Part shown: piece by piece, positions 34,060-45,600 of the stretch | Numbering within the stretch: the stretch's first letter is position 1 | Layout of the letters: every line of letters starts with the position of its first letter | DNA from: Prostheceraeus crozeri | Lineage: Eukaryota > Platyhelminthes > Polycladida > Euryleptidae | Direction: 5' to 3' | Assembly: GCA_907163375.1 (NCBI GenBank) | Contig: CAJQUW010008680.1 | Coordinates: forward strand, 248,001 to 312,000 | Length of the DNA: 64,000 nt | The notes under the pieces: generated by a model | The model's database searches: none | What the model was told of the DNA's origin: nothing | The model's input: only the letters and a program-made list of their open reading frames with translations | Program-made: the position numbers and the translations under genes

Positions 34060-34889
34060 GAGCAAGTATATTAGGTAGAGTGGTAACTCCGCATTTATTA
34101 AATCCCAAATGCGCATACACTGTCGATTTTATTAAATGAACTCAAGGGGGATACAGTCGGAATTGTTTCCAAATGTGAGACATATGCACATTTATGCAGT
34201 TTTTAAGAATTTACAACGGAATTGACTGATCATAATAGCATAAAGCAGAAGGAAATGATATTATTTTACAGATTCTCAGTGTCCTGACAGCCTTGGAGAG
34301 GTAATGTTTGTTAAATTGGCAACTCGATGACCTGCTATTGCTTTCATGCTCAACCTCATGAGTATTTTCTTAAGCGTGATCATATCACAGGCAACCTGCC
34401 ACTGGCAGAGCAAAATCACATAATCAAAGACAATGATTTCAATTAACTTTGAAAGATGTAAATGGGTCCACATCACTACTCAGATTCAAGAAATTAAGCA
34501 TGAATTAGTGAATCATAAAATCATGCCGTTGAAAATTGAATCATAAACTTCAAATTTCAGCCAAGAAAGCACTAGGAATGCGACTTTTTCATGAAGACTT
34601 CGGATCATTAGGATTCGAATCATGAAATTCCTTTGATATTCAGCTTCATTTCCGCTTAGTTAGGATACTTATTAGCAAAAATGCATTCCTTTTGATATCC
34701 AACTTGTTTCATACTACTTATGTAGGTGCGTCACCTCGGTAACATTTAAATTTGCGAAATTTTGACTTTTTTAAAACTGCTCAAATAATTTTTTGGACCA
34801 CGGGAACGTAATCTCCGCAAAAAACTGAATCTTTTCATATAAAAAATTTCACTGTGTACAGATACTACCTATATACCTATATAATACTC
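34060..34889 (-). mobile_element. TA-flanked repeat family 'GAG(T/C)AAGTA', copy 1
   Basis: Terminal sequence GAGCAAGTATATTAGGTAG at the left and a degenerate inverse at the right (ACTC before TA). TA at 34058-34059 and 34890-34891. The interior is homologous, in inverse orientation, to 41133-41974 and to the outer parts of 46115-48920. The shared subterminal sequence includes GGTAGAGTGGTAACTC. Non-coding, about 830 bp. Confidence 0.82.
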
Positions 34890-35479
34890 TACGTTAACTA
34901 CTGCTTTGTCTCAGACCCGAATCCAGATGCCTGCAGATACAACCGGTTCTAAAGACTAACTATAGAAGAGAGAATCTGTTTAAATCAGTGGAAGAGTTTA
35001 CCAGGCCTGTTGCGAGATATCACGGTTGATTGCGAGGGAAACATAGATATATCATCATTTTCAAAAGGTTAGATAACAATTTTTATCGTGAGATAATAGC
35101 ATAATTTCCACTTTTTGTACGTAGGCTGTTTGAATTCTATGAATTTCGAATTCTAGATGATATGGAATCGGAATTAGTTGCAGACATTTCACTTTTATCA
35201 TAATTTTCACTTTTTCACTTAGAAATCTTCATATTGAAGTGAATGACATGACGAATGTAGCGCTTGGAAAATACATTGGCTGCCTAGATAAGCTATAGGA
35301 CATTTCACTTTTATCATAGTCTTTCTGTATTGAACTACCTAATGGATTTGAAAATTGAATGCTCCATATCAAATAAATTAAAAAGATGTTGATCAATCAA
35401 CGATTTCAAATTTATTTTGGATAGAAAATTAGTTCATGGAGATAGTTGGAAATGCTTTGATTATCCTAATTACAAAGCT

Positions 35480-35980
35480 CGCTTTACAAGCCCTTTGCTT
35501 CATCTTTCTGAGAGCCGCACTCAATCGATGTATGAAACCGTTTTCGATGGATTGTGACCATTGAAGCATCACATGGCATTGACTTTCCAAAAGAAGTCAA
35601 AATTTTGCTGGTTTTAGAAAAGGTATCAGCAAATGCTTTCCGGAAGGAACCGTTCATCTATGTCTCTTCTATCTTTCCCAGGAATGACTGCACAGAGAAG
35701 ACGAAGTTTTTAGAGACACTGTTTGAATGCTTGTTGCAAAGTCTGCATTCTTACCGGTTAAAGAAGCGAAAAAGGTTGTAGAAAAAATGGAATCAAACTT
35801 TGAAGGTGATGAAGAAAAGCGTATCTATAATTACTTTATTGAGATCTATGTCCACAGTTTCAGAAAAACTGCGTTCCGCAACAAAGTGACGCCGCCAATT
35901 TTCCAGTCAAAGGAATGGGATGTCCACGATTAAATATTTATAGATGAAAACAGAACAAATAACTTTTTGGACAGCTATTA
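35480..35980 (+). pseudogene. Mutator-like (MULE) transposase remnant
   Basis: Two overlapping frames make one protein with a frameshift near 35700-35730: first ESRTQSMYETVFDGL and KEVKILLVLEKV, then LVAKSAFLPVKEAKKVVEKM ... RIYNYFIEIYV ... PPIFQSKEWDVHD. This follows the C-terminal order of MULE transposases: a segment like LVALAFVP-x-DDV, then YFEDTYIG, then PLFPIxLWNVHD, with RTNN next (here ENRTNNFLDSYYR after a stop at 35931-35933). Dead through the frameshift and stops. It sits about 5 kb from the Mutator-like fold-back element. Confidence 0.65.
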
Positions 35981-36539
35981 CAGACTTCCAGTTATATCAC
36001 GGATATTTCATGTGACATTTTAGGCATATTTTTCAGGAATTTCATAAAACTGATCATGATTTGAAAAAGAATTTACAAAATGTAGCTGAAGGTAAGAAAA
36101 AGAGCTGAATGCAAATAGAAAAGGAAGTGCATATTCGCAAATTGATCACCAAGTATTGTTCATTGGAATTAGCAAATGAATTGACTTTTTATTGGAATTT
36201 CCAAAAACTTGTCCATAGGACTAATAATTCAGCCATTTTTATGTGTATAAATGGATCAATTAGATAATGCATTCTTCTAGAATTTTATCTTGATAACTTT
36301 TGTACATGCGCAACGAACTTGCAAAATTTATAGACTTGCTGCTAATTTAATCATAATTGTGAATGATTGGCCAATAAGTATAGGCCTACAATGCAAACAT
36401 TTTAAAAATATTCGCTGAATAGCTTACATACATACCTTGCGTTATCATTCAGATGGAAAATAAGTCTAGTTACACTTGCAGTTTCCCCATCATTAATGTA
36501 TATAGGCACCGGTAGGCCTAGATGAAATAACATTTAAGA

Positions 36540-36665
36540 TTTTACGGTGTTTCTATTTACAATATTTCTTATTTACGATGTTTTTGTTACAATATTTTTA
36601 ACGTTACGATGTTTTCATATGCAACATTTTCCACTTACGATGTTTTCGATGTTACGATATTTTCA
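36540..36665. repeat. Degenerate short tandem repeat (TTACGATGTTTTCATA-like)
   Basis: Roughly seven units of 15-22 bp built on TTACGATGTTTT/ATTTACAATATTT, alternating GATGTTT and AATATTT. Low-level minisatellite. Confidence 0.7.
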
Positions 36666-37285
36666 TATAGATCCTTGCCGACAAGTGATCTATAAAATCT
36701 GACCTGTACTCCTTACATACACTGAAATATTTTCCTCCGCTATTGAGCATTATTAAGTTGTTTTTCCAGTGATTTATAAATCAGGACTTATATTGGATAA
36801 AGCTTTTTCTTCGCAATATAGCTGAAACCTAACTCAGTGGCTACAAATGCTGTACATGAATTCTATCGTGACGGAATTACAGTTTTGGTAAAGTGACTAT
36901 TTTCAACAGTTTTTTAGTCATAGAAGAACTGTTTAAAGTGTCCTGATTTTTCTGTTAGAATTCAAAAATACACCAAGATAGAATGTGAGGTAGTTGTTAT
37001 TATGATCTACATAATTGTTTGGTTTAAAATTTACTTTAACTCATCGTGACGGAATTACACACTTTGACATGACTTTTTGAACTCATCAACATTTTGCATA
37101 TTTCTGCTCTTCCAAACAAATAGGGGGCCTACAAATCAAGCCACTTCTGTGATAAATTTTAGAACGTGCGACGAATCCAATCATATAAATTTTATAACTC
37201 TGTGGTACACTTATCGACTTGAAATCCACAAATTTGTAAACTGATCTATATGTAATTCCGTCACGTGACGGAATTGCAAGGCAGA

Positions 37286-38745
37286 TGTAATTCCGTTACG
37301 TTTTCGATTTTGTCTATTGAGAAGTCTTAATCACTGTATTAAGTAGTTAATGGCTGCGTATCATTGCTTCTTCAATACATAAAACAAGTTTCTTTCGAAC
37401 TGCTATTGTCAGAGTGTACGACGTCCAGGTACGCCTACTTAAACGTACGTGCATAAATACTTAAAAAGCATAGACCTTCTTCTGGGTAAATGATGCTTTT
37501 GTACTGCAATATTCTTGTTTTCAGCTTTGATCTACGCATTCATAAAACAATCTCAGTAGAAGTCAGATGTAACCTTGATGAAAGTTATAGTTACTAACTT
37601 TCCATAATTAGATTATTATTTTTTATATTTTGTAAGAGTAAAATCCATCAGTCTGCTCTCAATTATATGTTCCTCGATTACTCGAATTGCTCATGACCGA
37701 ACTTATAAGCATTTTTTGCTACAATGATTTAAATTGATACATGTGTATTAACTTACATGTCTGTCGCAGTCTCCCACTACTTTCAATAAAATGAATTAAT
37801 TCCCAACACTCCCTCGCTGATGTGCATATTTGCAATAACATGAAAAGATAAATATTATTACAAAAGGCTATCTTTTGTATACTTGCAAAACACTTGATAA
37901 ACATCTCAAAGGCAGTCGTAGCAAGCGAATAGTTCATCCTCTAAAAATCCGTATAGTCTTGCACAATCTTCGTAAAACCTTGCATCGATCACAATGTTTG
38001 CACAGAATCCAATTATCACCAGGCTGGCGATCACTTCGTGAATCGCACAGAAGGCCACAGCGAGCGCACCTGTTTTGATCAAAGCCTTGCTTTTTCTTCT
38101 TTTTGCCGGAACGTGTAGCTACTCTGATTATCCTCTTCTTTGCTGATGCTTTTGATGTCATTGGCATGTCGTTGATTTCCGCTCTGGCGTCTTCATGATC
38201 AAAAATAGAGGTGGGCATAGGCCTATTACTGTCTAAATCAGCTTACACTCTGGTCATCTTGATTTTCAGTGATCGACCTAAAAAACGAGACTTCTGCATC
38301 GGAGTATTTTCGAACAAGTAACAAATCTGAATTGTCGATAGACTCTCGACACAATGTGTAGCACTGGTACGATTCAATGTTTTAAGATCTTTCCAAATAT
38401 TTGCAGTGGAGAATCTATCACAAATTTGATGGATATCATTTTCGTTCATCATGGTTATTTTGATGGAATACTTGGAAGATTTGACAGCCTGTGCAAATGT
38501 TTCCGCGTTTGAAATTATATGAGAACCTGACATAATCAATCTGTGCGCGATACGTTTAACGTTTCCACCTAGACGATGGCAGCTGACGGGAGGTTATTTA
38601 ATTTCATAATGAATCTCACTTCCGGGTGTCGTCTCCCCAAGAAAAGACTAGCTGCTGAAAATATGTACAGTCTATTTGCTAAAAGATATATACAATTCCG
38701 AGCTTTCGCGGAATTGAACATTAAAATTTTCGTGACGGAATTACA
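37286..38745 (-). mobile_element. Candidate DNA transposon with TGTAATTCCGT(T/C)ACG ends
   Basis: The left end TGTAATTCCGTTACG (37286-37300) is the inverse of the right end CGTGACGGAATTACA (38731-38745), with AGA directly outside both ends, a possible 3-bp duplication. Coding traces on the - strand lie inside. Four more copies of the 15-mer occur to the left (36867, 37045, 37251 inverse, 37264). Superfamily not recognised. Confidence 0.5.
37934..38539 (-). pseudogene. Unrecognised transposon-like ORFs with C-terminal zinc-knuckle
   Basis: Two - strand frames in series. 38539-38243 encodes 98 residues (NENDIHQICDRFSTANIWKD ... HCVESLSTIQICY) with no domain I know. 38218-37934 encodes 94 residues ending in a lysine-rich stretch (SGKKKKKQ) and a cysteine cluster, CARCGLLC ... 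WILCKHCDRC. A CxxC ... W-x-x-C-x-x-C tail of this type occurs at the C-terminus of several animal DNA transposases, pogo-like ones included. Frame change between the two suggests decay. Function not assigned. Confidence 0.4.
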
Positions 38746-41130
38746 AGAACTTGGAAGATAATACCCATGTAATTTACCCATAATGTAATACCCAGAGAAT
38801 TTACTGATTTCAAAGACGTTATTGATGAAACTGATCGCTCGTCCTTCCTATAGGTGCTTAAATTGGGTTTAAAAATGTGTTAGATTTTCACAGAATTTAA
38901 AAAAAATGTTGCAATTTTGTTTTAATTACAACTACGAAAATTTGCACTCAACAAATCACTATATAGTCATTTAATGCGGATTAAGCTACTATAGTGTATA
39001 CAGTTCGAAGTCATATAAATTGTTTTAGTTTAAAGGACAGTTTATTTTTTTCGCTGCTATGTCAAGAAAATCGTGGAATTCATGTGTACCCTAAAACAGA
39101 AAAAGAAAATGACCAGGTCAATGACCGAATCACCGAAATTATAACCCTTGACCCGATCATCCGGAGTCAAAATGTGACCTACTAAATGATCCGCTTCCAA
39201 CGCTGTCGCACAATTTATGAAAGCTTAAACTGAAATCCACTTATATAAAACTTACATGTGCGATAAGAATTTTCCATGAATCCAAAATCCACATCACCAT
39301 TGCTGACTACTTGGAAGTACCTCAACCATTTTGAGAGATTAAGCTACTTGGGTTTCGCAGGCTTATTCTTGTAAATTTATGCCAGTAGTTCAGCAAATCC
39401 AGATAAAATGACGTAATTTCTTCAACATGAAGGTCCTTGAATTCATGTTAATTTGAAAAGGAATTCTGTGAGTGAAGGGTGAGTCATCTCCAAGTGATAT
39501 CGACAGCTTATTGTCCTATTATCAAGGGTATTATTATGCGGTCTGATAATCAAGGATGTTGATGTCTTTTACTGACTTAATCGTTGTCATTCTCTTTCGA
39601 TATTCAATATACTAGATATACAATATATATCAATATCAATATACATAGAGGTCGGATTGTTAGATATTTATGTTCTCTAGAGCAGACATGAAATATCTCC
39701 AATAAGTATGCAAAACGGAGACAAAATGAATTGAAAGTAGAGTCATTTATGAATGTTTCATTTAATGTTCATAGCTTGCAATTCTACCTGTGGACAGGTT
39801 GGACCTTGGGTTTTGGATCGACCTTGAGTAAGTGATGGAAAACTTGAGTTTTCTATACAAAACTCAACGCATGCATACAAATCAAGTTATAAAAGTTAAT
39901 ATTTTGATTTTAATCTTAGGAGAACTGCATGATAGCAGCATAAAGTTCTGACTTTTCATCAAAATTTGCGGAATATTTCAAAAATGAAATGCTCGTGATT
40001 ATTAGCTAAGCTTATTTCATTTTGAGCTTGACAATACCACGCATTGAAAGTTCTTCCATATTGCATTTGGTGTAGGCATAAATGCATTTTGTTGCATTCG
40101 TGCATATTGAATATCATTCCAAAAATAAATTCACTCCAATTTCGCATTCTAAATGTGCTTAACGATGCACTCACTACGCAACTATAATATTTACTAAGTC
40201 TTCTTATATTTCTGAATGATAAAATGAAAACAAGCTTTGTTATGAGCTTCATTCTATGTGTAATTCAATCATAATTAAATCAAAGATCTTCTTCAATTAG
40301 TCAGTATATCAGTATAGGTTAAATTAGAGGAAAATTTAATAACGTAATAGATGTACTTAGGCTACTAATTACAGCTATCGCAGTAAAGCAATCGCTTCCC
40401 ACTGAAACCACACTTCTCATGGGCCTTTTGGTCTATATAGAAGAATCTTTATTTCAGCACAAAATACAGAAAATGCTCTTCATTTACTTGATTCTACTAA
40501 TTTATTGAAACTTGGACTTGGGTTTTGACACAAGTTTTTGCCCAACCTTGCTGTGTTAGAAGGAAAAATTTCAAAACCTAATAATTACTTGCATTGGATG
40601 TATGCTACAACAAGGCAACATGTCTCATTGCTCATCTCTCATCATAAGTATGTTGGTACAAGATCAATTTTTACGATTTTCTTTTATGCCGTCTACAGGC
40701 TTTGTTATCAGTACAATTTTATTCATATTCAAATAGGTGACATATCTCATTTGGATCTTATTCTGCGTGAAAAATGCAGGTTATATCTCAAATCAAAGAC
40801 AGACAAGTCCTGAACTAGACACGCTTGTAAATCACTGGCGATGCATTGCCCTTCGATGGTGAGTGATGATCGACGGCATTGCAAGTAAAGGAGTCAATGA
40901 GATACCTTTCCCATTACAAATGAATCCATCAATTTGTGCAAATGTTGGCTGACACCAGTCAATTAATTGTAATTATTCGATGGCACCAATCAATAAAGTG
41001 CAATTTCAGCAATCGATTAATTGCGACCAATTTATTGCAATTAATTGCATTCTGATGGCCACGAGTAGCAGACCGTTAACATCTCGGCATCACCTGCATG
41101 ATCCGATCCGTATGACGACAGGGTGACTGC
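38746..41130. other. Intergenic stretch, no feature recognised
   Basis: AT-rich, with short random frames only. It includes a TA/CAA-rich patch at about 39600-39650. No exon or repeat border is recognised. Confidence 0.5.
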
Positions 41131-41132
41131 TA

Positions 41133-41974
41133 GAGTAAGTATATAGTAGGTAGAGTGTCGACTCAAAAAGTATCTGTATACAGTGAAATTTTTTGTATGA
41201 AAAGATTCAGTTTTTTGCGGGGATTACGTTCCTGGGGTCAAAAAAATTATTTGAGCAGTTTTCAAAATGCTAAATTTTGGTAAATTTACAAACTACCGAG
41301 ATGAAGTCCCTTTATAAGTAGCATGAAACAAGTTGGTTATCAAAATGAATGAATATTTGCTAATAAGCATCTTAATTAAGCGGAAATTAAGCTCATGATC
41401 AATAAAATTTTATAAAACCATTAGTCATAGTCCCTTCAAGTCTTTGAGGAGACGTTGAGATCTTATTGAGAGCTTCTTGGCTAATATGTCAAGCTTTTAA
41501 TTCAATTTTCATCGGCGTGATTGAATGACTCACAAGGCGTCATTTCTTGAATCTGAATAATTAATATGGATCCATTTGCATCTTTTGAAGTTCATCGTGA
41601 ACAGTTTCTTTGATTGCGATGTCTTGCTCTTTCAGTGGCAGTTTGTGATATGATCACGCTTAAGAAAATTATCTTGTTACGATAAGCGGAGCTTTTAGTA
41701 ATGGTAACCCCTCGAATTGCTAATTTTACAAACTATATTACTTCTCTCTCCAAGTTGTCATGACATGGAGGATTTGTGGAATACTATTCCTTATTCTGTA
41801 TTACTATAATTATCGTTCAAATTCGTTTACATTTCTCCAAACGTGTATAAACTGCATATCTCACAGGTGGTACTGGGTCTCGACCTGGTCTCGACTCATG
41901 TTCATTTAATGAAATCGAAACTGTACACATTGGGGATTTAATAAATGCTGAGTTACCACTCTACCTACTTTCTC
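41133..41974 (+). mobile_element. TA-flanked repeat family 'GAG(T/C)AAGTA', copy 2
   Basis: Left end GAGTAAGTATATAGTAGG and right end, inverse, GAGAAAGTAGGTAGAGTGG; TA at 41131-41132 and 41975-41976. 842 bp and non-coding, the best-preserved copy. It ends about 370 bp before the ATG of LOXL gene 2, so it could lie in that gene's 5' region or first intron. Confidence 0.88.
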
Positions 41975-42347
41975 TATGAGTTGCTGCTTGTGACGTACTA
42001 TATTGATTCACAAACAGCATTATACAATCGATTTTTCAAAACTCAGTAGGCAGAAGTCGAATTACTGCATCAGCTAAATGTGAGAATCGGCCGATGTGTC
42101 TATTTAAAGATGAAACAGTTCTGAATTCTGGACAGTGCGCTGCAACTCGTAAAATGCTTTTACATAAGTAACTGTTTGTTTGGGTTAATTGAAGGTATCT
42201 TTCGTAACTGTGCACATTGGCAGATCCGGGTGAATGTTAAGGGAAGATACCGGTACGCCTACATCATTGACCGAGTATTCTGATAAACAGATACACTAAT
42301 TTCCCTTTGGCAGTTGCTTCACTTCTTAATATTCTCCTACGTCTTAT

Positions 42348-42651
42348 ATGGCTTCTCTGCTGAAATTGATCGTCGTCTTATTTCTCATCAATTATCTGTG
42401 CCCTTCTTCCAGCGGCTGGGTGCGACGTCAGAGGTTGAAGAAACGAAGAGAGTTGAAAGATGGAGACGTCAAACTCATCGACGGAAACAACCCGAACGAG
42501 GGAACCGTGCTCATCTTCAAAGGTTACGATTGGGGTTCTATTTGTGACGATGGGTGGGATATGAACGAAGCGAAGATTGTCTGCATGCAGCTTGGATTCG
42601 GAGAACCACGCGACGTTCTCACTGGCAATCATTTTCACACTCGGGGCTTTA
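42348..42651 (+). CDS. LOXL gene 2 exon 1: signal peptide and first half of SRCR 1
   Basis: The ATG at 42348 opens [19 protein letters not shown], a clear signal peptide, then basic residues (RRQRLKKRR). SRCR start: [18 protein letters not shown] ... GSICDDGWD ... [13 protein letters not shown]. Donor TTTA/GTGAGT after 42651, phase 1. A strong acceptor (CCCTTTGGCAG, ending 42313) precedes the ATG, so a non-coding first exon probably lies upstream. Confidence 0.92.
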
Positions 42652-45600
42652 GTGAGTATCATTATCAAATAGCAATTTCTAGCAATATTGACACCATCCA
42701 TGTAATTGTTTAGAAACTAACGTTCAAAAAGTCAAACAGGCAGCACAGCAGAGAGCATGATCGAGTGAGTGTGTGAGTGAGAGAAAAAAGGAAGAGAGGG
42801 ACAGAGAGAGGGAGAGAGAGTGTGTGTGCATGAGAGAGAGAGAGAGAGAGAGAGAGAGGAGGGAGGGAAGGACCATCACTAGGTGACCTGCCTCGCGCTA
42901 CAGGGTCTATTTTGCCGTCATTACTTGGGTTGTGAGCCCGAGATTGAACTCAGGCTTCTGAAAAAAGAGACTGAGCCCATGCCCGGGACTAGTGCGATGT
43001 GCCTTGTCATTGTCAATTCCGGGCTTGAGTCTCCAAGCCCGGGATCCCGATTTTATGGACGTAATTAGATTTGTTATTTTTGTAAATGTTTTGAGCTTCT
43101 ATAAAAAGATAAATAGATCATATAACTAAATGCAGTTATATATTGATATCTTATTAGATTTTGCTTTCATTGGACTCGAATAAAAGCCTGCTTTCTATCC
43201 TTTGTGAGCCATGGGCATACATTTTCATTCACGATTTGCATTGATTAGTTGATCGCTAGTGTCTATGTCATTCTTAGACTGCAAAGTTAAACGGAGATGA
43301 CATATTTTGATGAGAATGAAGGAATTGGTTATATCCAGAGACAGGCACAGTTTATAGATCCCTCTCGATTGTGCGACGGAATCAATCGCGCGATTGGGGA
43401 ATGACCAAATCGCACGGCGATCTTTCAAAGTCATTTTCCCATAAAATTTGCTTGATAAGGAAATGTGTAGGCCATTTTCTAACTTTACTACTGAGTATCA
43501 CATTTTCAGCGTATGAGAAAATCGTACTGATAATTGATGTTGCTTTAGCAGTTCAGCCATCCACTGCGCTGAAACTAGATTGGAATATACTGTACGACGA
43601 AGAACGGAAGATCTATCAATTTTCTATGGTTTCCACCAATTTCTTTGGTTCTACTACCGATCAATCCATTTAAATCAAATAGACAATAGAATAAGACAGT
43701 CTAATATCCGAACAATAACTTTTCAGAATAACTTTGTGTCATGCTAGGCCCTACTGCACCCAAACATGAATATATTCAGTCAAAATTGCACCCAAACGGT
43801 TTGGGCCAAACAAATATATGAAAACATAAGATACATGAGATGTACAAAATACATATAATTTTTGGTGTTAATTTCTTCAAATTACTGTGTACTTCAAATT
43901 ACTTTTGTAGCATACTTTTTACAGCAATTGCCTTGTATAAAAAGATAATAATTGAACTTGACTTTCCATAATAATTGTCATTGTTATGTATGCACGCACA
44001 TTAGATTTGTAGGGTTAGTCAAAATCAAAAGTCAATAGTAAGACGACCAATTTAAATTGAAAACTCTATATCTATGATAGTCAGAATAACCGAACAAATA
44101 ACGTGAAGATAGGACACATGATTGGATTTGTATCAGCAGTTTTATCAGTATCCAACGGCCATTTTTTTCTTTTTGAATAGAAATAATGAATAATTCCAAA
44201 TTCTTCTGTCATTGCAGATCTGTCATCACAAATAAGAACATCAATTTAGGCCCAATTCTAACTTCCGATGGTAAAGCTATAGAAACAGTTGAACGGCTTG
44301 CCCTTCTTGGCCTGACATTTTCCAATACCTTGACTTGGAATCATCATGTGTACAACATAGTGAAAGCTGCTTCTCGGAGAGTTTATATCATTATAAATCT
44401 GAAACGTTCCGGTTGTCCGACGTATATAATTCAAAAAGTGTATGTTTCGTGTATACAAAGTTTACTGTCATATGCATATCCCAGCTTTTGCAATTTAACT
44501 AAATATCTTTTTCGAGAGTTGATGTCTGTTGAACGCCGTGTGTACAGAATAGTTGGCTTACCGCATGACTCCTCGAATTCTCCGTTGTTGAATGCCACAA
44601 CTAAATTATGTACAAATCTATTTCATAACATTTGCATGTCTCAGGATCATTCTCTCAGACGTATGTTTGAGGAACGTCCAATTCGTTCTAGACTCAAGAT
44701 ACCTTTAAGGAAACCTTTTACTCGCACTAGGCGTCTCCGAGATTCATTTGTAAAGTTTTGTCCTTAACACTGCTTTCATATACACGTACGTATTACTATT
44801 CCTCCTATCATTTCTCATTTGTCATGTACTTCCTTTCTATGTAATGTGCTCATTGATTTATTGAGACAATAAAGATTTATCTATTCTATTCTATTCTATT
44901 CATGTAGACCTACCCAGATATCGCCTCTATTTCCAACCTGTAACAGAGCCCATTTTACGACACATGCCATTTCCTTATGCTGGGTACGGCATGATTTTGA
45001 CATATACAGTATGTTGAAAACGGTGGATTCCCTAAACTTCACGCTTCATAGTTAATGAATAACGCTTGTCTTTGCATTCTGCAACCTTAAGTGCGCAGAG
45101 CACATGTAGTACTCATTACATTGCATATTGAATCTCGGTGAATCCAACCTGCTTTTTCAGTATAGCTTCCTTTCGTACAGACTATACATGTATATGATGA
45201 GAATGACACTGTTTCGAAGAAGGCACTTGAGCGTTCCTATGCGTTCCTCACCAAGGAGGACAGTAATGAACTCTGTTCCCAAGCTCCCCCCCCCCCCCGA
45301 CGACAACCCCCTGATTTGATGCATACATTAATGAGTATACAGTTTACCTATTGTGACCTAAACTGATCCAATCTTCATTCTGCACGACAATTTCAGGGAG
45401 GCTAGGCGGCTCACAACGATCAATGTCAGTAACATTGCCTAAATTTCATAATGCATGTTATTATGTACATGATGCTGCATCATGCATTGATCCAAATAGA
45501 TCTTTAAATTGATTGATTATAATTTATGACAATATTTCGTGCTCAAAAAATTATTGTCATGGATTTACTTTCATGCATACATCACGGAAATCAAGGGCTA

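Noticed and set aside
42900-43060. GC-richer patch with a B-box-like phrase (GAGTTCAATCTC on the - strand), possible tRNA-derived SINE
   Set aside because: No A box at proper distance, no tRNA fold, no second copy seen.
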